A model generated the notes under the pieces. That model searched no databases. It had not been told where the DNA came from and saw only the letters and a program-made list of their open reading frames with translations. Positions 14,417 to 25,008 of a DNA stretch of 64,000 bases are shown in pieces. Source of the stretch: Antedon bifida (taxonomy: Eukaryota > Echinodermata > Crinoidea > Comatulida > Antedonidae); NCBI GenBank assembly GCA_963402885.1, contig OY727100.1:4216001-4280000 (forward strand), read 5' to 3'. Made by a program: the position numbers and the translations under genes. Position 1 is the first letter of the stretch. The number at the start of each line of letters is the position of its first letter.

Positions 14417-14608
14417 CCAATGAAGCATTAGCGTGGATACGGTACTGCATCTTGCCTCAGCTTCACTGGCATTCAATTTATCTGAATTTAAACCGGTCAG
14501 CCTTACAATTCGTTGGGTTTTTGGAATATAATCAAACAAACCTAATGGTTGATTATATCCTCTGTAAGTAATAGCCACTTTCATATGTCTTGTCTGGGAA
14601 CACATTAC

Positions 14609-14818
14609 TTCGTTGATCTGGTGAATTCAATGTGCATCCACCTCCGATTTCGGTGAAGGCAATCTCACCGCTTATCAGCCATCCTTTGATGCAGTTGTCC
14701 ATACGTGGTTGATACGCGTTGTAAAGTTGTTCATACGATGCAAGTGAACCTAAGTTAACGTTACAAGTGCTGGAGGCTACTTCGTAAGCAGCCTTAGATG
14801 AAATAGAATGTACACCAT
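14609..14818 (-). CDS. Link (hyaluronan-binding) module exon, partial gene
   Basis: An acceptor (tttcttttcag) ends at 14819 and a donor (gtaatg) begins at 14608. They bound a 210-nt exon that is phase 1 on both sides, as is usual for extracellular modules. It encodes the core of a Link/XLINK module: GSLASYEQLYNAY, then MDNCIKGWLISGEIAF and a GGGC motif. This gives three of the four module cysteines (SSTC, DNC, GGGC). The fourth, normally in a YDxYC motif, would be in the next exon, which I did not find. If the reading instead continues past the donor it stops after about 20 residues. Link modules bind hyaluronan or related polysaccharide in secreted or surface proteins. Since the region downstream is transposon-derived, this may be a relic rather than a working gene. 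Confidence 0.55.
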
Positions 14819-15225
14819 CTGAAAAGAAAAATTCTAGGATTGATAAATAAACTGCACTTAAAATTTGCATTCCGAAATCTTGAACAGAATGACAGATCAG
14901 TATAAGCAATATCTTTTGAAACAAATTACTACTTAATTCACAGTTTTTAGAAAAATAATATCAAATCTTAAACTAAATGTCGGAATACATGTGTATTGTC
15001 CAGTTTTGTCCATAGTAGTTAGTTCGTACGTACAAGGATGGGGGCTTAAATAGAGTGTATTTGTGTGTGATTCTCTTGAATAAATATTTGTTTTCGATCT
15101 CTTAGTCGAACCGTTAAGAAACTTGTATTGCAATTATATACGATATTTAACAAGGGCCAATGTTGTGGCGCAAACACCACTTTTATTCACATTCATATTA
15201 TCTCATTCCATACAAAGTTTCCTTA

Positions 15226-15606
15226 AAGGCCCATTTACACTAGGGCGATAACGATCGATGATAAATAGATAAACATACATATTTATTGGATAAAACGAAA
15301 GAAATTAGAAAAGTTTTCGTTCTAGAACTATAGGATAATCATGTATGCTGTATTTGATAAAAATAACATTTTTGAAAATCCAATCAAATGACGTCATGAT
15401 CAATAAAAGCAATAACATCGTTCTATTGTAACGATATTATTGCTCTTACTAATCATGACGTCATTTGATTGGACGTAAAAGGCAGCATAGATGATAATCC
15501 TATAGTTCTAGGATGAAAACTTTTTTTAATTCTTTTGTTTTAGGTATGAAAAATGCATATTTATCTTTTTATCGTCGATCGTTATCGCCCTAGTGTAAAT
15601 GGGCCT
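15226..15606. mobile_element. Fold-back MITE, about 380 bp
   Basis: The element is an almost complete inverted repeat. The left end aggcccatttacactagggc is mirrored by gccctagtgtaaatgggcct on the right, and pairing continues through the flanking ATCGATCG and ATGACGTCAT sequences toward the centre near 15425. Flanks read ccTTAA before and TAAAgc after, consistent with a TAA or TTAAA target duplication depending on where the end is drawn. It has no coding capacity, so it is a non-autonomous DNA transposon whose superfamily is uncertain. Confidence 0.8.
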
Positions 15607-15608
15607 TA

Positions 15609-17104
15609 AAGCGCAACATAACGCTTATTTATTTTTACATATTGCTCTAAAATGGGAACTTAGTGTAACCAGCAGATGACATCATAGGATGTTGTTGTTT
15701 TGCTTTAGTTGGTGCTGTTTTTGTTGGAATCATGTTAACAATTAAAATTGGAAACAAATAATGTTAGCTCTTTTTGTATATAAAAGTTGGAACTATAAAT
15801 AAAGTGACATGGATATTTTTGAAACAGAAACACATACAACCTTAATTCGAATCCAACATAATAGTTTTTTGTACCGATTCTAGAAATAGCAAAAGGAGTT
15901 TCGAAACTGTTTTAAGAGTTCTTGGTTTGATTAATAAACAGTTTTCTGTAACCTTATTATTAATCAAATTAGATCTAAACATTTTGCTTAATGTTTTCGT
16001 TATTTATTTATTGTTATATTCTATTTTTTAACAAATTATTATTTCGGAGAGATATGTTGTTTAAAAGAAAAATGTATAAACGAAGATACCAATACATACA
16101 GATTTGTATTAATTCTATTTTTTTATGAACCATATTGATTTATAAAAGTAAGTTTAGGTAAGCCAATAAACTTTATTTGTGGAAATAATTATAGTTGTTG
16201 ATAAAGTTAAGAATTTTGAAAGCACTTGTTATATATACTTTTTATTTACAAACACTGTACTATAATATCTCTGTAACCTTTTATGGAAAAATAATGTTAT
16301 ACTCACGAGTCTTGAAGTTTTCATCCAATACCTATACATAACAAATAATAATGCCGCATTAAAAAATACCTTAACACTGTTGACTATCTGAATTTCTAGC
16401 GGCTCATTTTATATTTAATTTTGATCATCATATCTGGGTCAGGAATAAGAAATAGACGTTTAAAAACTGAATACGATACCTTCTCTATATATTCAAACGG
16501 TTCTTGTTGAAAATCTTCTGTAGATGCTTTGTCTTTTACATTTTTGTTGAGTTGATACAAATGATCCTGCTTACTGTAGTTAACAGACCAACAGTAAACT
16601 TTCCTGGAACAAGCCAACAAACATCCAGCACGATCGATGTTAAGAAGCTGGTAACTCCCAGAAGAGAACGTTTTGAAATCACTGTATATAATTGAGAACT
16701 CGCAAAAGTAGACTCACTGCAGAGTAGAACCGAAAAAAGACCACGGTGAAATACATGTTGATCTTCGACTCTTCCGCATACTCAAATGATTCCGAATACA
16801 CAGTACTTCAATAAATGTATACATTATATAGAGGTATAGTAAACACTAAAAACGTTATTGAGATATAAATGCTCAATGTACTTAACTAATTACTTATTTT
16901 ATGCTTATAGTATGATTAAACAACCATAGTATTACATTGTACCTTTTCCATTTCTTTATTAAAACATTTATAAATATTATTGACCAATTTTCATTTCATA
17001 AGGTAGATTTATATGTTAAATGTATTTATTTTATGATTATTTTTTAAACAACAATAAGATAATAACAATACAAGTTTACATTATTTATTTCTTTGTTACA
17101 ACAT
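15609..17104. other. Non-coding AT-rich stretch
   Basis: No supported gene or named repeat. A minus-strand open frame at 16396-16620 has plausible-looking composition but contradictory splice signals (the same ctacagtaag reads as acceptor or donor) and no recognisable domain. Confidence 0.5.
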
Positions 17105-17779
17105 ACCATAAAATATTGACAAACTCTTCCAATTTAGTAAGGCATAGTGTGATGTTTTCATCAGCAATAACGGTAACGTAAGTGGTAAATTGGGTTTTAA
17201 ACCTGTAATCGGGGTTGCAAACTTTCAGCAGATATAACTCAACTCCGTAATAATAGTGTAATTAGCTAAAAATTATTCATTACTATAACAGTTGTCATTA
17301 GTTTTGTTAGACTAACTTAAGATATAACGAAAATAGAAATGAAAACTTGTTACGTTACCGTTATTGCTGATAAGGCACTATGCCTTACTAAATTGGAAGA
17401 GTTTGTCAATAGTTTATGGTTAATAACGTAGATCATTTAACTAATTACTAATACACTTAACATTATACGTTTTGGTTAACTTCAATAAAATTATGATGAA
17501 TGATCAATATATTTATAGATAAAAAGCTTTTATTATATAAGTCAAATTACTTTTTTTGTATATATAATTAACAAAAACAATAATAATACAAGTTTACATA
17601 TCTTAAGTTAGTCTAACAAAACTAATGACAACTATAATGAAGAATGTTTAGCTAATTATACTAATATTACGGAGTAAGTTTGCAACCCCTATTACAGGTT
17701 TAAAAACCAATTTACCATTGATACGTTACCGTTATTGCTGATAAAAACATTACACTATGCCTTACTAAATTGGAAGAGC
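17105..17779. repeat. Long inverted repeat with a nested third arm
   Basis: Bases about 17105-17325 recur inverted at about 17601-17779. Shared landmarks are caatttagtaaggcatagtg, cagcaataacggtaacgta and ttagtctaacaaaactaatg. A shorter inverted copy of the outer left arm lies between them at 17347-17422, extending to gacaaactcttcc. The result is a two-level hairpin with about 180-bp arms. It is probably a non-autonomous DNA transposon with a second, truncated copy inserted. No protein is encoded. Confidence 0.7.
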
Positions 17780-18132
17780 AACACATGAATTCAAATACTT
17801 CATGATAGAAAAAAAATATAGATATACACTCATATCTCTACAGCTAGTTAAATGATTTAATAATTAGCCTCTTTGAACTATTTAGAAAATTAATGGAACA
17901 GATAGGACCTTTCATTTCGATTTGCAATTTTCAGCTTCTGAAGACAACAAAATCTCACACTAACCGAAAACCAGAGGCTAACCTAATTTTGATGAATGAA
18001 TGAATATTTTGAGGCGCTCTACCAAATGTCTCACACCGCTTACAATCAAAATGCGGACTCAAACTGTTTTAACGTAGACGAATTACGTATACAATGAGTG
18101 TTCTATGTATATACAGTATAACGTCGAATTAT

Positions 18133-18166
18133 TAGTCGCATGCAACGCGACTCTACAGCTCACTAT
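18133..18166 (-). repeat. 34-bp hairpin motif shared with 44999-45032
   Basis: Read on the minus strand this is atagtgagctgtagagtcgc followed by gttgcatgcgacta. It is the same motif found on the plus strand in each unit of the tandem duplication at 44880-45577. The core tcgcg...cgcga can form a short hairpin. Flanking sequences differ, so the motif itself is what is dispersed. Confidence 0.7.
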
Positions 18167-18289
18167 CGGGCGGTGGGATGATCGGATGGTCGGTCGGTAA
18201 ACACGAACTCAAATTTGAGCACGCGACTGCAGCCATGTATATGGCCTTGTTTTAATATTAACTTATTAAATCTATCACAAGATATACTA

Positions 18290-20410
18290 CTAGTGTATTC
18301 TCAAATAATGAATTTTCTTCATGACTTCTAATAAGCCTATTAAACTCTGTACAATTTGTATTAATAACACAGTAGTCGCTTTCACCTCATGCCTGAGAAT
18401 TGTATGCACGCATGTCGTCATTTCCTGTACCATCAAACGTGCGTTTGCTGTATTTCCTTCTACGAGTGAAAGCCTAGCATTTATGTACAAGGCAAGGGCT
18501 ATGGGATGAAGTAGAATTCTATGTTGCATTTTGGCAAAGTGGTGTAACAATTCATCAGCAACTTCCCAGGCATCCATCGCAAGAGGAAACGGAGTAGATA
18601 TCTCCACATTAATCTGCCGATTCATCATAACTTTATCTTTGTTAACAGTAAGAATTATGGGTAATAATACTGTGAGTTTCTCTTTCAGTTCGCTGTAGTT
18701 CGTCATTAGATAATGGTATATCACTATAACGGCTCGTCCACCAATTTGATTATCACTCCATTTGTCGGGGTATACCATGTCGATTCCCAATTCGTAATAC
18801 TGCAATGGCTTTTTGCAATAGAGTGATCTGTATGGTTCGCGTAGATTGATTCCAAATCTGCGGAAATATATCAGTAAGTATGTGTATACATCTCCTAAAA
18901 ATCTATACAAACGTTGTTTGAATAAGGGTTCGTAACCTTCCAATACTATGGTTTCAATATTGTCAACAATAGGCCTCATTATGTCTTCTGGGATCTTCAT
19001 AATCTCCGAACTAGTGTCTTGTGTGTTGGTAACAGCGTCGAAAACTCTTAACAAAGAAGGAAAATCTTTGGCCGCCCACATTGAATTCTCTAAATATCTG
19101 TATGTACTATGCGTAGAACCGCCCGGTTCCAATTGTTCAATGGCTAGTTTAAGTTTTTCTGTCGCTCTAGAATGCTCTAGGAGATTGGTTTCCAAAGCAG
19201 AAAAGTCATCTGGTGTGTTTACTCTGGGGATCCCTAATGCATCACTCATAGAATTGATGACATCAGTACGAACAAATGAAGCTATAGGAAGACTCGACAT
19301 CACCATTGTCCAGAGATCTTTCTTTACTGATTCCAGTTGGTCTATTACGCCGTCACAACGTTCTGTTGACAGATGTTCTATCAAATTTTGTTGGGGAATA
19401 AAATAGTGCTTTAAATGTCTTTGTTTGTAGGAATTGATTAACCAATCTATTACCTTTCTACCTACATCCATGACAGTCTGATGTTCATCTGGAGATCTTT
19501 CACATACCCACAAACAAGCAGTCTTTATAAAATAAGAACAGAAAGGTGTCGGTTTGTCAAGTTCACTATATACAATATACTTGGATTTTACTGCTTTCAG
19601 TGCATACATACATTCGGCGTACATTCTAGGAATTTTCTGGATGAGTTCTCTTTCAGCTAAAGAGAAAGATAATCTCCATTCAGTATCAATATGGCGACTG
19701 TTTTGATGTCCAACGGCGACTACAAGGCATTCCACTTGCCGTACCGTTTCTACCAGGTCTGGAGACGGCCAGTTTGGTCTTTTTCTAGTAAAGAAATTGT
19801 TTGCAAAAGACGGCCATGATTTACATTTCAAGCAAAATACATTATCAACCAAAATGATGTTTCCTTTTCCATTTGATGCTGTTGTAACTTTACTTGATAC
19901 TGAGGGACCATGTTTTTCAGATCCGTCTATAGAATATTCATTCACGGATGTACGATTATATTCTATGAAATCATCGGTCTTTAAATACCCATCGTTATTA
20001 ACCAGACGTTGAATATCTGTGTTTAGGCTGTCTTTGTCTTCAACTTTAAGCCGTAAAAATACCGGTTCAGTCTGCTCGGCAACAACATATCCCGCCGAAC
20101 TGGTTTGATCTTCTAGGCCTGGTGTTTGCGATTCCCATAAGACGATTGGAAATATTCGCTTTCTCATCATCATATCGTGGTCACTACAGACGTTTACATG
20201 CATTCCTTCAAACATGCTTCCAGTTTGATAGTTGTGTTGTGGCCACCATAACAGTTGTTTGTCTACATTATTTTGTATCTCCTGTTCTATCCTAAAATAT
20301 GATATTTTAGTTTGTCTACTAACTGTGCATAAGCCGATAACTGAATTTGCAAGATCTTCCATCAGCCGACGCTTACTCGTTAATTCGTCGTTATCTGCCA
20401 TTCTCTCCAA
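18290..20410 (-). CDS. Mab-21/cGAS-like nucleotidyltransferase-fold protein
   Basis: This is a single uninterrupted 706-residue frame. The N-terminal part carries nucleotidyltransferase-fold signatures: GS at 64-65 in GSMFEG, the acidic pair D77/D79 in SDHDMMM, and a third acidic candidate D189 in LVDNV. The Mab-21 helical part follows: CKSWPSFANNF, RKRPNWPSPDLV (about 209-220), VVAVGHQNS, EWRLSFSLAERELI (about 244-257) and SYFIKTACLWVCE (about 292-304). In this family cGAS and cGAS-like receptors make cyclic dinucleotides, while several Mab-21 members have no shown catalysis. All three metal-binding acidic positions appear present, so activity is possible; this is inference. The C-terminal 300 residues are alpha-rich with no family I recognise. 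No zinc-ribbon of vertebrate cGAS type was evident. Met1 is used; Met4 is an alternative start. No introns or operon-like neighbours are seen. Confidence 0.85.
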   Translation of the reverse strand: MERMADNDELTSKRRLMEDLANSVIGLCTVSRQTKISYFRIEQEIQNNVDKQLLWWPQHNYQTGSMFEGMHVNVCSDHDMMMRKRIFPIVLWESQTPGLEDQTSSAGYVVAEQTEPVFLRLKVEDKDSLNTDIQRLVNNDGYLKTDDFIEYNRTSVNEYSIDGSEKHGPSVSSKVTTASNGKGNIILVDNVFCLKCKSWPSFANNFFTRKRPNWPSPDLVETVRQVECLVVAVGHQNSRHIDTEWRLSFSLAERELIQKIPRMYAECMYALKAVKSKYIVYSELDKPTPFCSYFIKTACLWVCERSPDEHQTVMDVGRKVIDWLINSYKQRHLKHYFIPQQNLIEHLSTERCDGVIDQLESVKKDLWTMVMSSLPIASFVRTDVINSMSDALGIPRVNTPDDFSALETNLLEHSRATEKLKLAIEQLEPGGSTHSTYRYLENSMWAAKDFPSLLRVFDAVTNTQDTSSEIMKIPEDIMRPIVDNIETIVLEGYEPLFKQRLYRFLGDVYTYLLIYFRRFGINLREPYRSLYCKKPLQYYELGIDMVYPDKWSDNQIGGRAVIVIYHYLMTNYSELKEKLTVLLPIILTVNKDKVMMNRQINVEISTPFPLAMDAWEVADELLHHFAKMQHRILLHPIALALYINARLSLVEGNTANARLMVQEMTTCVHTILRHEVKATTVLLIQIVQSLIGLLEVMKKIHYLRIH

Positions 20411-21329
20411 AAGAAGAAGCCTTACAAACTATATAGGCCTACCAGAAATATTGAGACAAAATGTCGTACGAGCACGAACATAACAATAGCAATGGTTAGG
20501 CCTATAACAATAGCTTCAATTTATGACGTGAGGAGTACAGCTAAATTTAGATCATCTATAGTCCAGGGGAATTCCAGAATACAGAAATATGTCATTTTTT
20601 AACGAGGGCATGCAGATATGACTAGCAGAATAATACTCCGTTCAAACGAGCATAATGTACTTTAATAAATGAAACTGATACACTTTAGTAAGCTGCTGTT
20701 TTACTGTATATTATATAAAAGAAAGTGTAGAGAAAGATTTTTAGAACGAAGGATAAATGCAACCGAAGGTAACATCATTTTTTAAGAATGTTTTCAAGAA
20801 TTAAAAATTATAAATGAGAAAATTTAAGTGGATGATAATATAAGCTATAACAAGAATATTAGTTAGACACTGGTAGTGTATCATATATAATGTATCAAGA
20901 GTAATGTGGGACACCTCCACCAAAGAGAAAGAAAAAAAGCAGCTGATTTACTATTTTAATGTATTAGTTTGAACGGAACATCCTATTGTCTTTCTTCCTT
21001 TGTAGAATTGTTCTACACGCCTTCAACATTGTGTATGGTTTTGTTGAACAGAATATGTAGAAATAGTTGTTCAAAATAGCATTTAACAATAATAAAATAT
21101 TATATAATTTGCAACTTCTTTCTGGATTCTACCAAAATGTTAAAACAATATGAAACATTAGCATGATATAGAATAATACACAATCACACGTATATCTAAA
21201 GTAAAATGAGTTAAATTTATTAAAATAATTATGCAATCAATTTCGGGAAGACAACATAAAAGAAATGTGTGTTTCTTATAAAATGTGAACAGCACTAGGC
21301 CTTACAATTCCACAGTTCAAAGGAACACA
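20411..21329. other. Non-coding, upstream of the Mab-21-like gene
   Basis: AT-rich sequence containing the 5' flank of the Mab-21-like gene. I see no clear TATA box or conserved promoter element, and no further gene. Confidence 0.5.
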
Positions 21330-21336
21330 GTTCAGT

Positions 21337-21376
21337 CAGGGAAGAATGAAATTACACTCAATTTCACTCTTCACTG
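21337..21376. mobile_element. 40-bp hAT-like micro-element
   Basis: The termini cagggaagaatgaaatt and aatttcactcttcactg are imperfect inverted repeats separated by only a few bases. The flanks are GTTCAGT (21330-21336) and ATTCAGT (21377-21383), a 7-bp near-perfect direct repeat. CAGGG-type ends with a 7-8 bp target duplication are typical of hAT transposons. A related palindrome lies at 41361-41390. Confidence 0.6.
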
Positions 21377-22974
21377 ATTCAGTATAACGTATAACATCAG
21401 TGATGATGAACAAAGAAACAAGTAGCGCATACGGAGTAACACCTATTTTCAAACTACAATTTATTTTCCGCATTTAGGATTCCATTATATAAGTATACGT
21501 TGTCATGACCACATATAAAAATAAAAATGTAATAAAATGTCGTCGATTGTATGTGGGTACTGTGAAGATGACGAAATTATAGGTCTACTATCATCAGGAA
21601 TATACAAGATACACATTTGTCAAAAGGATGTTCACGGAAGCACGGTTTTATTTCAATGTAAAAAGCATTATACATTCGCTTATTGATTCATACAGATACT
21701 GTACCAGTTCAAATTAGAAAAATTTAACCAATTACAGATTGCTCTCATTTATTTTATGTTAATTTAATTTAATTATGTAACAACTATGTGGAAAAAACAA
21801 TAACCAATCAATACAAATTCAGTGACATGAAATAAGCTCATTTTCTAATAATAATACAAAACTTTATTATATTTATTTGAAAAAGAAAAAGAGACTGAGA
21901 GTATTAAGAAGAAAAGAAATTTAAAGTATACATTCTTAAAGGTCAGGTGTTGGTAAAAAAATTCTATTGATCATACATTCCAATAATTATCGATCTATAG
22001 TTTCCCCTATGTTTCATAATTTTTGGGATTTTATTTGTGTTACACAAGTTTGTTGAAAATAAGCACTTTCTTATCAGTGGGGGATGATTTGATTTGATTT
22101 TATTTTATTCGGTTTCAACATAAGATTACAAGACAATATGAATACAAACAATTTACAAGCAAATACATTAAATAAGAAACCAAGGATAGCCCATAAAGTT
22201 GAAAGAAAAATCAACTTAATTCCAATGGGGTCCTTTAAAAACAGCATAGACAATCACAACAAACAACATAAACATGAAAATGAAACACGCACAACAATAA
22301 AATATGGCAGAAGATATACAATTTAACAATTTTAAAATATGAGACAATAACAAATGGAAGACTTACAGCATGAACTTAGAATATAGTATTTGTTATAATG
22401 GCATTATGGTTATAAAGACTCAGTCGATAAGTGCTTTTTTTTAAAGTTCAATTAACCATAGTTCAAATTACACAGTAAAATCTCTATTTTTTTGTACACA
22501 AATGTCGTAAATAGAGAGGTATTAAAAAAAATTATGAAAAATAAACGGTGTGTTAAAAATGTTATCAGATGACTAAATATAGATAATACTGTATTACTCG
22601 AATTTTACGTTTCTAGTATTTTATCCAACTTCAGAGTTTTATTTTCATGATAATATAGCAAAAATTATCCACCGTATATCCACCATATTTGTTCACTTTC
22701 TAGGGAGTCCCCAGACATGTTATTACATTAGGTTAAACTACCTAACTAATGAAAAAAAGTCTTCTTTTTATAGCAGAATTTTTCCAAATTTTGTATTTGA
22801 CTATTTTAAGGGAAATTCATGTTTTTCGTCTTGATTTCTATTACAAATAATGTTATTTATGTACAATTAACCAGATATTATATTTGAAATTCATGCCTGT
22901 ACCTGAGATTTAAAACTTTTATCATAACAGTATTCCATGTTTCTCTAGATTTAACTTGGATTGATTTTAAAATT

Positions 22975-23070
22975 GTTTTTATATTTATTATAACTGTGAA
23001 ATGGCCTATTTAAAGTTGTTTTTATTAATATTAATTGTTCGTGTTTTTGGGGACAATACATCTTTAACAT
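22975..23070. mobile_element. Degraded end of the TTAA MITE family
   Basis: The string ggggacaatacatctTTAA, preceded by a diverged aactgtgaaatggcctattt, matches one end of the family at 47017-47338 and 51234-51578. The other end is not recognisable. Confidence 0.5.
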
Positions 23071-23449
23071 TTGAGTATAGTAAAATAAGCTATACTATTG
23101 TTCCACAAAATACAGTTTAAAATGACAACATTGGGTTTTAAGTACAACATGTAATTGAATACAAACATTTTTATATTATTTTAGCTATAAAAGATTGTAA
23201 AATTATAAGGCTTATGAATACACTTACCAATTGTAATATTGCAGGGAAATAAAAGAATGTTCAAATTTGAAAGACAATCAGGTTATTACATTTTCAATAT
23301 ATTTATATATCTATAAGTGTAATACATAATTACATATATATATATACATATCAATAGAGTAACTTTAATAATATTAAAATTATCTATTTAGTTTAGCAAA
23401 CCATGTCTCATGATATAATTGATATTTATTTCAGTACAGTGTTCATACA

Positions 23450-23740
23450 GTTTTCATTTAAACGACTACAAAAAGTGTTTTGTCCAATATCAGACTGAAT
23501 ACATAAAAAAACAAAATGGCTGACAATATTTACCAACTTGTATTTACGAGTATTTGGAAGATCTAGAACTATGTAGTTTTCATTTAAACAACTACAAAAA
23601 ATGTTTTGTCCAATACCAGGAGCACATTGAGAAGAAAATGGTTGACTGTAATTGCCTAAATCTTTGTACTGGGGCGAACGTTTACAATTAGCGCAAGAGC
23701 TACAACTTCATAGTTTTCATTTAAACAATATTTGATACTT
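23450..23740. repeat. Degenerate tandem repeat, about 125-140 bp unit
   Basis: The phrase agttttcatttaaacgacta and its continuation tgttttgtccaata recur at 23452 and 23577, with a third partial start at 23716. Each unit ends in a similar agctacaacttcata or agaactatgta string. Confidence 0.65.
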
Positions 23741-24149
23741 TTTCTATTTTTTCTTTACTTCTTTACTATGTATGTTTGTTGTCCTCTATACAGATATATG
23801 ATTGCCATAGCCAGAGTGTGTCATTAATTTGAAATATTTGAAAATCTGAGGAAAGAAGTTTATGTTGATTAAAAATGTTGAATGAAGATAACTAGATTAT
23901 GTTTCAAAAGGGAAATGATTTATAAAGGTTATGCTACATGCAAATCGCAAACTAAAAAATAAAAAACTGAAAACAGTTTGGCCAAACCGAGACCCAAAAA
24001 CAAATCTGTAAGAGAGTATGCATTACCATACAGTAGCATTATACGTTTTTCATATATATTTCTTAGTTTTTGGTTAAAATTAAACATTTATTTTCTCTTT
24101 TTATAACTGAAATAAATTTTTTTGTTTTTTTTTTACAGAAGTGAATAAA

Positions 24150-24235
24150 TTTATTAAAACTGCAAAATGGCCTAATTAAAGTCTGATTTTATTAATCTTC
24201 ATTTTTCATGTTTTTGGCGGACAATACATCTTTAA
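24150..24235. mobile_element. Degraded end of the TTAA MITE family
   Basis: The string aaaactgcaaaatggcctaa is followed by ggcggacaatacatctTTAA, matching the same end as the intact copies at 47 and 51 kb. The opposite end is missing. Confidence 0.55.
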
Positions 24236-24888
24236 TATGACAATCCTTTTTACATGGCAATAAGCCATAAAAGACAGAATTTTAATCTAGGGATTATATC
24301 TACCCCAAAATATACTCTGTATGTTATACAAATAATGAATGTTATGAGTTGAATGGGGAGAATTAGACATAGGGCGTTTCATACGTATGCTACTTGAGCT
24401 TGTAATCTTCGGACAAACATCGAAAACCTTGAATAACTACAGACTTGGGGCAAGTCTAGGGGAAGAATAATTCATTCTTTGAAAGATTGACTATTACATT
24501 ACATAATTGCTGAATTAAAAAATAATGAAAATAATCTCCCAAATCAAAAAATAAATTTATTCATTTATTATTTTTTTCATGAGACACCCAAGGACACATA
24601 CAAATGTAGATCCAATGTTTTTTCACTTTTCCAATAACTGAAATTCAAATTTGTATAGCATATTGAGCAACCAGATTCAACAATGAGAAACTGTACATTT
24701 TGCAGCACAAGCTGAAATCTATGCAAACCAACTGCTATGCAGTCATCAAAAGAACTACCTCATACATAGTTGCAGAAATTGTTATTTGTTTTGGACTGAA
24801 GAAACTCTTTTTTTTAAATAAGGCTGCATTTTGGGAATTTTATTGTATCTGTTATTTTGTTTTACAAAACAAGAATATTGAGGCCTAC

Positions 24889-25008
24889 CTTAATTTCTTT
24901 GTCATCTGACCCAGTGAATAATAAACCATTCTTCAATGCTAGCGCATTAACGCCACCTTCATGCCGACTTAGTGTTTGCAGTGGCAGAAAGTTTTCAAGA
25001 TTCCAAAT
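24889..25008 (-). CDS. TRAF7-like exon 13: WD40 blade 7
   Basis: This 40-codon, phase-0 exon encodes IWNLENFLPLQTLSRHEGG and FTGSDDKEIK, then donor gtaggc. TRAF7 normally ends a few residues later (VW plus a short tail), so the remaining exon should be tiny; it was not located. Reading through the donor would add only eight residues before a stop. Confidence 0.87.

Larger units (their letters stand above)
21384..24888. other. Non-coding AT-rich stretch
   Basis: No supported gene. It should hold the terminal exon and 3' UTR of the TRAF7-like gene, but no acceptor followed by a valine-tryptophan start was found. Ends of TTAA-flanked MITEs occur at about 22975-23070 and 24150-24235, and a short tandem repeat at 23450-23740. 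Confidence 0.5.

Noticed and set aside
14258-14605. Second minus-strand frame continuing from the Link exon
   Set aside because: Much of it reads through a TIR element end, and no splice puts it in frame with the Link module.
16396-16620. Minus-strand exon candidate
   Set aside because: Splice signals are ambiguous and no domain or phase link to neighbouring exons was found.
18948-19406. Plus-strand 152-codon frame
   Set aside because: It is antisense to the 706-residue Mab-21-like frame, with no domain of its own.
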